NCBI RefSeq assembly: GCF_016598615.1
Contig: NZ_CP066831.1
Span: 310,001 to 374,000 of the forward strand
Direction: 5' to 3'
DNA from: Streptomyces liliifuscus
GTDB lineage: Bacteria; Actinomycetota; Actinomycetes; Streptomycetales; Streptomycetaceae
DNA: 64,000 nucleotides
The notes below the pieces were generated by a model, which saw nothing but the letters and a program-made list of their open reading frames with translations, was not told where the DNA came from and made no database searches. Below are positions 33,901 through 42,712 of this stretch, piece after piece; position 1 is the first letter of the stretch, and each line of letters starts with the position of its first letter. The translations under genes were made by a program, and so were the position numbers.

Positions 33901-36753
33901 TCAGAAGGTGTAGACGCCTCCGTTCAGGAGGGCAGGGGTTGTCCCGACAACGGGGGAGAGGACGGTGAGCGTGTTGGCGGTGGTGGAAACGTGGCCGGTG
34001 CCGTCGCCGGGCCACCAGCGGGCGGCTCCGGAGGAGTTGACGGCCGCGAAGTCGGTGTGGCCGTCGGAGTTCACGTCGCCCGTGAAGAAGCGGCTGTACG
34101 CGGCGAAGGACGTGCCGGACGCCAGCTGCTGGGCGGCGGCCAGGCCGCCGTTGCCGTCGCCCTTCCACCACCAGAGGGTGCCGTTGGAGTCGACGGCGGC
34201 GACATCGGTGTTGCCGTCGTCGTCGAAGTCACCGGTGGGGACGCCGGAGTAGGCGGAGAAAGACGTGCCGGACAGGTTCTGGCGGGCGCCGAAAGTGCGG
34301 TCGCCGTTTCCGGGCCACCACCACAGGCTGCCGTCGAAGCCGAGGCCGACGATGTCGGTGAGGCCGTCGGCGTTGAAGTCGCCGCCGGAGACCGCCTTGA
34401 CGGTGCTGAACGAGGTGCCGGACATCAGGACCGTCGGGGCGGCCAGGACGCCGTCGCCCTGCCCCAGCCAGAAGTTCAGTTGGCCCTGGTCGTTGATGGC
34501 GATGAGGTCGCCGAGGCCGTCGTTGTTGAAGTCGCCGCGGGCCGGGTGGAAGGTCGAGCCGAAGGTGCCGCCGATCAGGGTGGCGTTCTCCAGGTGCCGT
34601 TCACCGGTGGTGGCGTCGCCGAAGCCCGCAAAGTACCAGATCCTGCCGTCGCTCAGGCGGTTGAAGACGTCCAACTGGCCGTCGCCGTCGGTGTCGTCCC
34701 AGGAGCGGGTGTCGGCCTCGCCGGTGTTGAAGGGCAGGCGGAGCAGCATGTCGGTACCGGAGTACGAGTCAGTGGTCGCCGCAGAGGAGATCTCCTGGGC
34801 GCTCAGCGCCCGGCCGTAGAGCATCACGCGGTCGATCGAACCCGAGAAGGGCTGCGCGCCGTCCAGCCGGTTGCCGACCTCGAGCGGCTGGGGGCGGGCA
34901 GGCGAGACCGCACCGCTCGGCGCGGTGTCGGTGTCGACCTTCGCGCCGTCGATCCACAGGCTCAGCTCTTGGCTGGCGCGTACCAGGACCACTTGGTGCC
35001 AGGCGTTGTCGTTGTAGCTCGACGTGGATTCCACCGTCTTGCTGCCGGATGCCGTGGTGATGTTGGCCACGATCCGGTTCTGCTCGGGTTCCCCCCGGAT
35101 CCACATCTGCGGCAGCCCCGCGCCGACGCCGAAGCCCCACAGGATGGCCCGCAGCCCGGTGGTGGAGTTGTACTTGAAGTCGGCGGCGGCCGTGAAGTCC
35201 CCGCTGAGCTTGGTGGCGTACGCGGAACTCGGTGCGACGTCGACAAAACCGGCGGAAGTTTCCGGGGCCAGCGTCAGCGCGCGGCCGAACCTGCCGGCGG
35301 TCAGCCGGGCACGGCCGCGCAGGGTGGCCGCGTCCCCGACGGTGTTCGGGGTACGGGAACCGGTCACCGGTCCGGTGAGAACGGTCTGGCCGGCGGAGAC
35401 GATGGTGAAGCGGACCGAGGTGAGGTCGTACGTGCCGTTGGGGTTGTCCTTCGGGGCAGGCCCGGCCTCGTAGAGCACTCCGAGACCGCCGGACTCGGTG
35501 CGGGTGATGTCGGAGTAGCCGGCGCCCGCCTTGGCGATGGTCAGGCCCTGGGCCGGCGTCTGCCAGGTGGCACCGTTGTCGAAGGAGGAACGGAGCTTGA
35601 GGGTGCCCTGCCGCTGCGGAAAATCGGAGTCGTGGTAGACGGGCTCGGTGATCACCAGCTGGTTGAAACTGTCACCGCGCGGGACGCTGTTGAGGGACAG
35701 AATCGGGGCGAAGACCCGCGAGCCGGGCAGGTTGGCGGCGGTCGCCGGGCCCCAGGTCATGCCGCCGTTGGTGCTGATGGCCTTGTTCCGGGTGACGCCC
35801 GAGGCGGCATCGGCGTCTCGGTCGACGACCAACGCGTTGTTGCGGGAGGTCATGTAGAGAGTGTCGTCGGCCAGTTGCGTGATGCTGGCCTCACCCGACC
35901 ACAAGGTACCGGTGTTGGTGGTGAAGGCGCCTCGTTGCCAGGTCTCTCCGTGGTCGGGGCTGTAGATGGCGGAGGCGTGGTGGCCGTCGTCGATCCACCT
36001 TCCATTATCGGGATTTATCCGGCCGTTCTGGTACGCGGGCGCCACCAGCCGGTTCCCGTTGGCGCCCCCTGGACGCAACTGGATGCCGTGTCCCGGGCCG
36101 GGCTGGAGGAAGCGCATGCCCTGCTGCTCCGTGGCGGGCTGGTTGGCCTGCCTGGGGTTCACCTGGCTGGTGATGTCAGTCCTGTTGATCCAGGTCTGGC
36201 CGTCGTCACGGCTGTACATGGCGAACGTCTGGATACGGTTCGGCTGACCGTCCGGGCCGTCGATTTCCCCGTTGGTGAGCAGCCGCACGCTGTAGAGCAG
36301 TACCACCTGGCCCTGGACGGCCGGGTTGGGGTTCGCGTAGGTGGCGTCGACGATCGGTGTGGGCTGGGCGTTGATCGCCGGCACGCCCAGGTTCGCGGGG
36401 TCGCTGGACAGACTGCGGGCGATGATCTTCGGCGCGCTCCAGGTGGCACCTTCGTCCGTCGACGTCCGGCTTACGATGTCCATTTCTTTGGTGTCACTGC
36501 ACCCGCTGCTCAGTCGGGCTTCGGCGAAGGCAAGCAGCGTCTTGTTGGCGGTGCGGACCACCGAGGGGATCCGGAAGCATGTGTAGGTGCGGCCGCCGAT
36601 GGTCGTGTTCGAGGTGAACAGGGTCGACTGGCTGGGTAGTTGCGGTGGCTGCGCGGTGATGACGGGCGCTGCTGTCGCGGGTGCCGGTGACACCAGTGCG
36701 GCGCCAGCGATCAGCGGCAGCAGCAGAGCCCTGACGACGGCGGAGAGATTCAT
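33901..36753 (-). CDS. Secreted sialidase (GH33) with LamG-like and FG-GAP repeat domains
   Basis: This 950-residue exported protein has a Sec signal (LLLPLIAGAALVSPAPATAA). The six-bladed sialidase fold has the FRIP motif at residues 60-63 and five Asp boxes (STDEGATW, SRDDGQTW, SPDHGETW, STNGGMTW, SFDNGATW). Residues of about 460-670 form a concanavalin/LamG-like jelly-roll domain (GDFTAAADFKYNSTTG, WHQVVLVRASQELSLWIDG), and the last 260 residues are FG-GAP/VCBS-type repeats with Ca-loop patterns (DFNADGLTDIVGLG, DVNSDGHTDFAAVN). It should release sialic or related nonulosonic acids outside the cell. Confidence 0.92.
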   Translation of the reverse strand: MNLSAVVRALLLPLIAGAALVSPAPATAAPVITAQPPQLPSQSTLFTSNTTIGGRTYTCFRIPSVVRTANKTLLAFAEARLSSGCSDTKEMDIVSRTSTDEGATWSAPKIIARSLSSDPANLGVPAINAQPTPIVDATYANPNPAVQGQVVLLYSVRLLTNGEIDGPDGQPNRIQTFAMYSRDDGQTWINRTDITSQVNPRQANQPATEQQGMRFLQPGPGHGIQLRPGGANGNRLVAPAYQNGRINPDNGRWIDDGHHASAIYSPDHGETWQRGAFTTNTGTLWSGEASITQLADDTLYMTSRNNALVVDRDADAASGVTRNKAISTNGGMTWGPATAANLPGSRVFAPILSLNSVPRGDSFNQLVITEPVYHDSDFPQRQGTLKLRSSFDNGATWQTPAQGLTIAKAGAGYSDITRTESGGLGVLYEAGPAPKDNPNGTYDLTSVRFTIVSAGQTVLTGPVTGSRTPNTVGDAATLRGRARLTAGRFGRALTLAPETSAGFVDVAPSSAYATKLSGDFTAAADFKYNSTTGLRAILWGFGVGAGLPQMWIRGEPEQNRIVANITTASGSKTVESTSSYNDNAWHQVVLVRASQELSLWIDGAKVDTDTAPSGAVSPARPQPLEVGNRLDGAQPFSGSIDRVMLYGRALSAQEISSAATTDSYSGTDMLLRLPFNTGEADTRSWDDTDGDGQLDVFNRLSDGRIWYFAGFGDATTGERHLENATLIGGTFGSTFHPARGDFNNDGLGDLIAINDQGQLNFWLGQGDGVLAAPTVLMSGTSFSTVKAVSGGDFNADGLTDIVGLGFDGSLWWWPGNGDRTFGARQNLSGTSFSAYSGVPTGDFDDDGNTDVAAVDSNGTLWWWKGDGNGGLAAAQQLASGTSFAAYSRFFTGDVNSDGHTDFAAVNSSGAARWWPGDGTGHVSTTANTLTVLSPVVGTTPALLNGGVYTF

Positions 36754-36829
36754 GTGAAGAAACTATGACGAGCTCTTGTGACGATTCAACGAAATACCGT
36801 CGGGCCAGGGGCAAATGGCGGCTTCCTCT

Positions 36830-37290
36830 ACGCCGGCGGACTTGCCCGTCGGCCAACCGGCCTTGGCAGCCGGCAGATCGTGTCGGAGCCCAACGCCGCG
36901 TTCGCGGCCGCGGCGTGGGCCAGTTCCTCGTCGTCGAGGAGTACTGCCGGCCGGGGCTGCGGAAGATTCGGGGGACGCGTCGCCGCAGCACTCACGGCAG
37001 GGGGCCGGGTCCCGGGTGAGCCACTCAACGGCTGTCGGCTCGGTTTCGGGGTCGCGTCCGGTCAGAGCCCGGACCTCAGGGTCCTCGTGGTCGGCGAAGA
37101 CGGAGAGTCCGTCATGAGCACGCGGCGCTCGGTCGGTCCCAGGTCCGCACGGCTCGCCACCTTCGTGCGCACCTCCGGGTCCGGATCGGCGACGAGTGCG
37201 CGGCGCTCGGCGGGGCCGGGGTCCGCGCCGTACGCGATCAGGCCCCGCATCAGCCGTTCCGCCATCGGCTGGATCGACTTCCGCCGTCCC
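36830..37290 (-). pseudogene. Leucine-rich-repeat-variant (LRV) protein remnant
   Basis: Minus-strand pieces LIAYGADPGPAERRALVADP, DPEVRTKVASRADLGPTERR and, in another frame, VRALTGRDPETEPTAVEWL show the short repeated helical units of LRV proteins. Stops and a frameshift near 37080 break the gene. It is fused at its upstream side to a transposase remnant. Confidence 0.5.
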
Positions 37291-37418
37291 TCCGGCATCA
37301 GTCCCCGCGGACAGCAGTCGCCCTTCGCCCGCTGATCCTTGCACGGCACCGACGCGAACACGTCAGCCACGAACAACGCCAACGTCGCCCGAGCACGGTT
37401 CACTTCATGTGCGTCCAC
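37291..37418 (-). pseudogene. IS701-type transposase N-terminal fragment
   Basis: FVADVFASVPCKDQRAKGDC, then RGLMPEGRRKSIQPMAERL, is a familiar N-terminal block of IS701-family transposases. It runs straight into LRV repeats, so it records an insertion followed by deletion. Confidence 0.6.
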
Positions 37419-37497
37419 ATGCCCAACATGCTCCCAAACAAGACCGCGAGACAGACCTAACGGAGTCCTATCAGGGCCTGGGCCCGCAGGACGGCGC

Positions 37498-37808
37498 TCA
37501 CGCTACGTCCTCTCCAGCGGCAGTCCGAAAGGTGGTCACGAACAGGGCCTCGATGGACTCTCATCGAGGCCGGCCGGACGGGCCTTGGTCAACCAGCGCC
37601 GCAGGTCCTTGCGGAGCGGGCCGTGCGCGGCGAGCGTCGCGTCGGCAGACGTCCATGTCACGAACGTCCCCACCCCTGGCCGGGCGACCACCAGTCGCTC
37701 GTGCTCCACCTCGCGGTTCGCCTTGAGCACGGTGTTCGGATTGACCGCCACCTGCCTGGCCTCCTCCTTGACCGCCGGTCCCGGGGACGCGACAGTCAGC
37801 GAGGTCAT
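37498..37808 (-). pseudogene. GntR-family (YtrA-type) regulator remnant
   Basis: The frame reads VAVNPNTVLKANREVEHERL and VVARPGVGTFVTWTSADATL, the end of a GntR winged helix and the linker of the short YtrA subfamily. It then shifts frame at about 37560 to SIEALFVTTFRTA and ends at a stop at 37498. The N-terminal helices are missing. YtrA-type genes normally head ABC exporter operons like the pseudogenes at 30975-32195. Confidence 0.65.
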
Positions 37809-37951
37809 CGAGACCGCGTGCGTTCACAGCCGGACAGTTGGCAGCAATGGACCGGCGAAGTGATCACGCTGATGCACGTCGTCCGCGACCGCAACCGAGC
37901 TCGCCTTCGACCCGCTGGAACACAGGATCGACCACACGAAAGGGCAGCTAC

Positions 37952-38893
37952 GTGCGCGCACGGGGCATCAACTACGACACCGGGTTCCTCCCCGGACAGG
38001 AGCTCTCCCGCAAGGCCTTCACTCCCGAGACGGTCCGGCAGGACATGGCGGTGATCTCCGGTGATCTCCATTGCGACGCCGTCCGCGTCTCCGGGCGCGA
38101 GCCCGAACGGCTGAGCATCGCCGCCCGGCATGCCGCGGACGTCGGCCTCGAGGTCTGGTTCGCCCCCTTCCCCGTCGACCTTCCTCCTGACCAACTGCTC
38201 CCGTTCTTCGCCGACTGCGCCCGTCGGGCCGAAGCCGTACGGCAGGCCGGCGCCGATGTCGTGTTCGTCGCCGGCTGTGAAGTCACCGCCTTCTGCGGCG
38301 GCTTCATCCCCGGCGACACCTATGGCGACCGGCTGCGGACCATGGCCGCCGCCGACATGGAATGGTGGTCCTCCCTCGACCCGGTGCAGACACGCCTCAA
38401 CGAGTTCCTCCCCGAAGTCGCCGCAACCGTCCGCACGCACTTCGGGGGGCAGCTCACCTACGCGTCCGCCCCCTGGGAGTCCGTCGACTGGGGCCCGTTC
38501 GACCTCGTCGGCATCGACGCCTACCGGGCCGCCTACAACGCCGACAGCTTCCGGGACGAACTGCGCGGCCACTTCGCCCACGGCAAACCCGTCGCGGTGA
38601 CCGAGTACGGCACCTGCGCATACCAGGGCGCGGGCCAACTCGGCGGCATGGCCTGGCAGACACCTCACGACGCGATACCCGATGAAGAGGAGCAAGTGCG
38701 CTACCTCACCGAGCTGCTGGACATCTTCGATGAAGAAGGAGTGGACACCGCGCTCTGGTTCACGTTCGCCGGTTACAGCAGGCCCGGGGACCACGACCTC
38801 GGCTCCTACGGCGTCGTCCGGATGCTCGACGAAACCCACTGGGAACCGAAGAGGGTGTTCCACGCGATGGCGGCCAGGTACCAACGCCGGTGA
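37952..38893 (+). CDS. Glycoside-hydrolase-like TIM-barrel protein
   Basis: This 313-residue cytoplasmic protein starts VRARGINYDTGFLPGQELS, with strands and acidic positions of a (beta/alpha)8 barrel: FDLVGIDAYRAAYN and KPVAVTEYGTCAYQG supply a candidate catalytic Glu (TEYG). Members of this Streptomyces family are sometimes labelled abortive-infection protein, without experimental basis known to me. AAAGG lies ahead of GTG 37952; the upstream in-frame ATG would add an unlikely arginine-rich tail. Substrate unknown. Confidence 0.72.
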   Translation: MRARGINYDTGFLPGQELSRKAFTPETVRQDMAVISGDLHCDAVRVSGREPERLSIAARHAADVGLEVWFAPFPVDLPPDQLLPFFADCARRAEAVRQAGADVVFVAGCEVTAFCGGFIPGDTYGDRLRTMAAADMEWWSSLDPVQTRLNEFLPEVAATVRTHFGGQLTYASAPWESVDWGPFDLVGIDAYRAAYNADSFRDELRGHFAHGKPVAVTEYGTCAYQGAGQLGGMAWQTPHDAIPDEEEQVRYLTELLDIFDEEGVDTALWFTFAGYSRPGDHDLGSYGVVRMLDETHWEPKRVFHAMAARYQRR

Positions 38894-38944
38894 AGCGTCA
38901 TGAACCGTCTCTGCACCCACTTGGAATGTACTGAGCGTCGGTGG

Positions 38945-39445
38945 TCAGTCCCGCGTGAGCCGGAGCCGTCCGAGGGAGCGCTCGTCTGCAAGCCACTCAT
39001 CGGCCTCATGACCGGCGATGAGTGCCGCCAGTCCAGCCCGCAGCTCTGGTTCCAGACGACTGCAAGCGGCTGTGAACGTCGTCAGGTCGTCGGTACTGCC
39101 CAGCAAGGTCAAGAGCTGGAGGACTTGGCCGCTGTGGTCGCGTGGGATGTTCAAGAGGTCGGCGGCAGCCATGATCGTGCCACCGACCAGATCCTGGCTG
39201 GGGAATTGTTCCAGGGCACCGTAGATCGCTTCGTGGGCGCCGTAACCCTGCTCCACCTGGAGCGACGCGATGAGGGCGTGCACTGCTGCGGGGCCCTCGG
39301 TCCCGTCGACCATGTCCGCAAGGGCGACGTAGCGATCGTAGCGATGGCCGGCCTCTTTGTCGGAGACGGAGATGTCACCGTCCTGGACGAGCTCGCCCGT
39401 CCAGAGCAGCTCCCGCCGCCATGCATCGAAGTCGCCGAACGGCAT
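38945..39445 (-). CDS. Hypothetical protein, Imm30-like helical-repeat pattern
   Basis: This 166-residue protein is acidic and helical, with blocks VHALIASLQVEQGYGAHEAI, YGALEQFPSQDLVGGTI and LGSTDDLTTFTAACSRLEPEL. The GYGAHEAIYGALEQFP part reminds me of small immunity proteins of the Imm30 type, but I am not certain. No toxin gene is adjacent. Confidence 0.55.
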   Translation of the reverse strand: MPFGDFDAWRRELLWTGELVQDGDISVSDKEAGHRYDRYVALADMVDGTEGPAAVHALIASLQVEQGYGAHEAIYGALEQFPSQDLVGGTIMAAADLLNIPRDHSGQVLQLLTLLGSTDDLTTFTAACSRLEPELRAGLAALIAGHEADEWLADERSLGRLRLTRD

Positions 39446-39615
39446 GAACGCTCTCCCTCGTGGCGGTCCGCTGGTCTCATTGCGGCGGGTTCGACCTCGG
39501 ACACTACCGGCGATGCGTACTGACCATCCTTGCGCGCCAGGAATCCCCCCCGTAGCTAGGCTCGCCGCGAGATGGGGAGATCACAGCAAGATTCGTCTCA
39601 ATGGGCGGGGGCTCC

Positions 39616-39999
39616 ATGGCATCGGATGAACAGTGGTACGTGCTCGTCGAGGCAAATTACGGCTTCACCGACACACAGTGGAAACTGGAGGAAAAGTGCC
39701 ACGTCGTGGGCGGCAGGTCAGCAGCGCTGTCCCGGGCGGAGGAGATCTGCCGCACGTGGTGCCCATTCGGCTGGAAGCCGGAGGAGTGCGGCCGGACCGT
39801 CTTTGAGGTCTCCGAGACGAGCTGGCTGGTGGAGCTGGTCGAAGAGCGGTGGCCGGAGTCGGACGACCATGCTTACACCCGCGGGGAACACTTCCGCGTC
39901 ACGGTCGCGCGAGTCGTCCATGCCAAGGAGGCCCCGCCCGCCCATCCCCCTGAGAAGAAGGCCGGGGCCATACGTCGGGCCTTCGGCGGTGGACGGTAG
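39616..39999 (+). CDS. Conserved hypothetical protein
   Basis: This 127-residue soluble protein is rich in Trp and Glu (MASDEQWYVLVEANYGFTD, CRTWCPFGWKPEECGRTVF, SDDHAYTRGEHFRVTVARVV). GGGCGGGGG lies just before ATG 39616, so this start is preferred to 39601. I do not recognise the family. It stands alone between a minus-strand gene and a membrane protein. Confidence 0.6.
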   Translation: MASDEQWYVLVEANYGFTDTQWKLEEKCHVVGGRSAALSRAEEICRTWCPFGWKPEECGRTVFEVSETSWLVELVEERWPESDDHAYTRGEHFRVTVARVVHAKEAPPAHPPEKKAGAIRRAFGGGR

Positions 40000-40232
40000 C
40001 GGAGTCGCGGGTAGCCGAATGGTAGTGAGTCCTGGGCGAGGTGCAGGCGGGATCAGCTGCCACGATCGACAGGGCCCACTTCGGCAACCGTGGAGACAAG
40101 CCGGGCCTTGGGCCCCCCTGTGGACATACCGGAGATAAAAGGCTGTACTACACACAAGAGTTCGCTCGACTCGAGGTTTCGTCACCCACTGACGGTCAGG
40201 GATCTACCGGAATTCCAGCGCGAGAGGACGGC

Positions 40233-40514
40233 ATGCCGCAGCAGGACGCCGGACCCAGCGGGGCCATGCCCCGCAACCGCCCGGGAGACACCTCCCTCAC
40301 CATGGGCATTGTCGCCCTCGTGGGTTCCTTCATCCCCGTCGTCGGTGACTTCGTCGCCGCGCCCCTCGGACTCCTCGCTCTCCTCCTGGGAGTGCTGGGG
40401 GTCTGGAACAACGAGCGGGGCCTCGCCACGAACTTCGGCCCCTCCCTCATCGGCGCCACCCTCGGCGCCCTGGCCCTCTTCATCGTCCTGCTCATGTTCT
40501 CCGTCACCCGCTGA
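40233..40514 (+). CDS. Small membrane protein, DUF4190-like
   Basis: This 93-residue protein has two or three hydrophobic helices (LTMGIVALVGSFIPVVGDFV, APLGLLALLLGVLGVW, LIGATLGALALFIVLLMF) after a short polar N-terminus. The layout fits the DUF4190 group of small actinobacterial membrane proteins. GAGAGGAC precedes ATG 40233. Function unknown. No coding sequence is seen in 40515-40793. Confidence 0.65.
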   Translation: MPQQDAGPSGAMPRNRPGDTSLTMGIVALVGSFIPVVGDFVAAPLGLLALLLGVLGVWNNERGLATNFGPSLIGATLGALALFIVLLMFSVTR

Positions 40515-40793
40515 ACCGCGCCCTGAGCACGCGAGCGCAGCCCCGGAAGCCTGACACTCGAAGCGCCCTCCCGGCCCACCGCCTTCCGTGAGACGGCTGC
40601 TCCGTGCGGCAGAACGTCCCGCTGACAGCCGGTCCGGCACTGGTACGGATTCGCGTCGACGATCTCCCGCACCGCGTACTTGCCCTCATGGCAACGGCCC
40701 CGAAGGACGCGTCGCCTTCCAAACCCCGGCATCACGGGCTCAATCAAGACGCACCGCCCGCCGGACAAGTCGCCGCGGTGCGGCTCAGCACCC

Positions 40794-41726
40794 TCACAGA
40801 GGTGTCGCCGCGCGCAGGATGAGCACCATCGTCACCGCGGAGTTCGCGGACAACAGTGCGGACACCGCGGTCCCCGCCGCCGCACCCCAGGCGGCCAGAC
40901 CCACCGAGGTGAACACCGACGGCCAGCTGCGCAGCGCGGGCGCAGGCCCGAGCAGGGCGGTCACCCGGCGCGGCACCGGACCTGGTGCGGCGAAGCCCGC
41001 GAGCGTGGCCACCGGGGTACCGCGGGAGACCAGCGCCGCCTTGCCGATCGCGCACGCCACGGCCCGGCGGCTGCCGACCGCCTGGGCCGCCTCCTCGTCC
41101 GCCCACCGCTCCGCCGTATAGGACACGGCCGTACGCAGCGGACGCAGGAACGGGTTGGCGCGCGCGGCCAGTTGGACGGCGAGCAGGAACCAGTGGTGCC
41201 GGGCGGCGAGATGGGCGCGCTCGTGGGCGAACAGGGCGCGCCGCTCCGCCGGTTCGAGGCAGGACAGCAGGGCGGTGGTCACGACCACCCGGTCCCGTCG
41301 ACCGCCGGGCAGGGCGTACGCATACGGCACTTCATCGGGCAGTACGGCCACCTCCCTGCCCGGCAGCCCGGCCAGAGCCCGGTGGGCGTGACGCCGCACC
41401 CGCCCGTGCCGCCACAGCGTCCGGCCGCACGCCATCAGCACCGCGAGCAGCGCCGCGATGGCCGCCTTGCCGGCAATCTCGTCGTACGGCACGGCCTCGC
41501 GCACCTCGGGGTCCGACCAGGCGTCGGGCAGCGGATTGCCGGGCAACTGTGCCGTGCCGACCACCATCAGCAGCCCCAGACACACGGTGCTGCACACCGC
41601 CATCACCACAGCCAGCCCGGTCAGCAGCCGGGTGGCGGTCCGCGGATGCAGCCGTTGCTCGGCCAGGCGCGCGATCGGCCACGCCGTCAACGGCAGGACC
41701 AGCGGCAGAAAGACGAACACCCCCAT
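40794..41726 (-). CDS. M56-family membrane metallopeptidase (BlaR1-like)
   Basis: This 310-residue membrane protein has N-terminal helices, the protease motif LFAHERAHLAARHHWFLL with the zinc ligand HExxH-like HERAH, and further C-terminal helices. It lacks the extracellular penicillin-binding sensor domain of true BlaR1. It lies six bases after blaI, so the two are co-transcribed. In known pairs the peptidase cleaves the BlaI-type repressor when a stress signal arrives. Confidence 0.88.
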   Translation of the reverse strand: MGVFVFLPLVLPLTAWPIARLAEQRLHPRTATRLLTGLAVVMAVCSTVCLGLLMVVGTAQLPGNPLPDAWSDPEVREAVPYDEIAGKAAIAALLAVLMACGRTLWRHGRVRRHAHRALAGLPGREVAVLPDEVPYAYALPGGRRDRVVVTTALLSCLEPAERRALFAHERAHLAARHHWFLLAVQLAARANPFLRPLRTAVSYTAERWADEEAAQAVGSRRAVACAIGKAALVSRGTPVATLAGFAAPGPVPRRVTALLGPAPALRSWPSVFTSVGLAAWGAAAGTAVSALLSANSAVTMVLILRAATPL

Positions 41727-41732
41727 GAGGCT

Positions 41733-42119
41733 TCAGTCTTCCCCTTCACTGTTGGCTCGACCCAGCAGGTCACGCAACAACCGCTCGTCGTCCGGTTCCA
41801 GAGAGGTGACGAAGCTGGCCAGCACCGCTCCACGATCGCTTTCGGCGTCGAGCACCTTGCGCATCTTGTGCGCGGCCAGGCCCGCCTGGTCCGACGCGGA
41901 GGTCCACGCGAAGGACCGGCCCGCCCGCTCGCGGGTCACCGCGCCCTTGGCCAGCAACCGGGTAAGGATCGTGATCACCGTCGTGTAGGCCAAGTCTCCG
42001 CCGAGGCGCTCCTGTACCCACCCCGCACCCACCGGGCCGTCCGCCTCACTCAGGGCCGACAGGACGAGTGACTCCAGTTCGCCCTGCCCCCGCCGGGGAC
42101 GCTGCCGCTGGTCCGTCAC
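41733..42119 (-). CDS. BlaI/MecI/CopY-family transcriptional repressor
   Basis: This 128-residue protein has the BlaI winged helix (GELESLVLSALSEADGPV, AYTTVITILTRLLAKGAVTR) and the C-terminal dimerisation helix. GTG 42119 is chosen because GGGAGGGAG lies right ahead of it; a longer frame begins at 42152. A TCTACA-N4-TGTAGA operator lies upstream of the gene itself, and three more sit before spo0M, terB and terD. It is the probable repressor of all four units. Confidence 0.9.
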   Translation of the reverse strand: MTDQRQRPRRGQGELESLVLSALSEADGPVGAGWVQERLGGDLAYTTVITILTRLLAKGAVTRERAGRSFAWTSASDQAGLAAHKMRKVLDAESDRGAVLASFVTSLEPDDERLLRDLLGRANSEGED

Positions 42120-42217
42120 GCCCTGTCTCCCTCCCGCCGACCCCGAATTCACGGGCGATCCATCGTATCGACGCCCGGCAGCCGAATGCGGTGCTCCACC
42201 AGCACACCACCACAGTG

Positions 42218-42233
42218 TCTACATGATTGTAGA
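42218..42233. promoter_or_regulatory. BlaI-type operator upstream of blaI
   Basis: TCTACATGATTGTAGA lies 98 bases ahead of the preferred blaI start and implies autoregulation. Confidence 0.8.
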
Positions 42234-42642
42234 ATCCGGGCCGCCCGACGGGTTGTTCCGTGCCGCACCAACAACCACGGACCACGGCAAGAAGGCCAAC
42301 CCGGGCGGCATCGCGTAGCTGATTCCGGAGCTTCCCACCAGAGTCATCACCCAGGCCGCCCCACCCCGGCGCGATCCGGGCGGCCCCATCCGCACGACGG
42401 TTTCGCCATCGCGGGGCTCACCCCGGCGGCCGACTCTCGGTGACCTTCCTCGACCGGCCGGCCCAGCGGGAGCGTGCTCCGACGCCGCCACCCGGGTCTC
42501 GACCTTCGCGGGCTCGCCGGCCCACGACTACCAAATCGTCCTGTACAACTCCCGTGGCCGACGGGTCACTTCACCGCGCCCATCATTTATCGGCCATATG
42601 CAACACGACCGACCTCCGGGCCACGCAATCCCTTCCCCGCCT

Positions 42643-42658
42643 TCTACAGTGTTGTAGT
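42643..42658. promoter_or_regulatory. BlaI-type operator upstream of terD
   Basis: TCTACAGTGTTGTAGT lies 54 bases before the TerD start. The core CTACA-N4-TGTAG is intact and the outermost base differs. Confidence 0.75.
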
Positions 42659-42712
42659 TTTTATCACCGGGTCCGTCCGGGCCCGACCTGACGCATCGAG
42701 AAGGAGCACGCT

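Larger units (their letters stand above)
42153..42712. other. blaI/terD divergent region
   Basis: No intact gene is visible in these 560 bases. A frame with SPAHDYQIVLYNSRGRRVT at about 42505-42570 could be a relic. The two BlaI-like operators at its ends are annotated separately. Confidence 0.5.

Noticed and set aside
33433..36639. Giant plus-strand frame of 1068 codons opposite the sialidase
   Set aside because: It is the antisense of the GC-rich sialidase gene. The minus strand has a signal peptide, FRIP and five Asp boxes.
39999..40080. tRNA-like stretch (TAGCCGAATGG resembles an A box)
   Set aside because: No acceptor pairing, anticodon stem or T-loop (GGTTCGA) could be found in the following bases.
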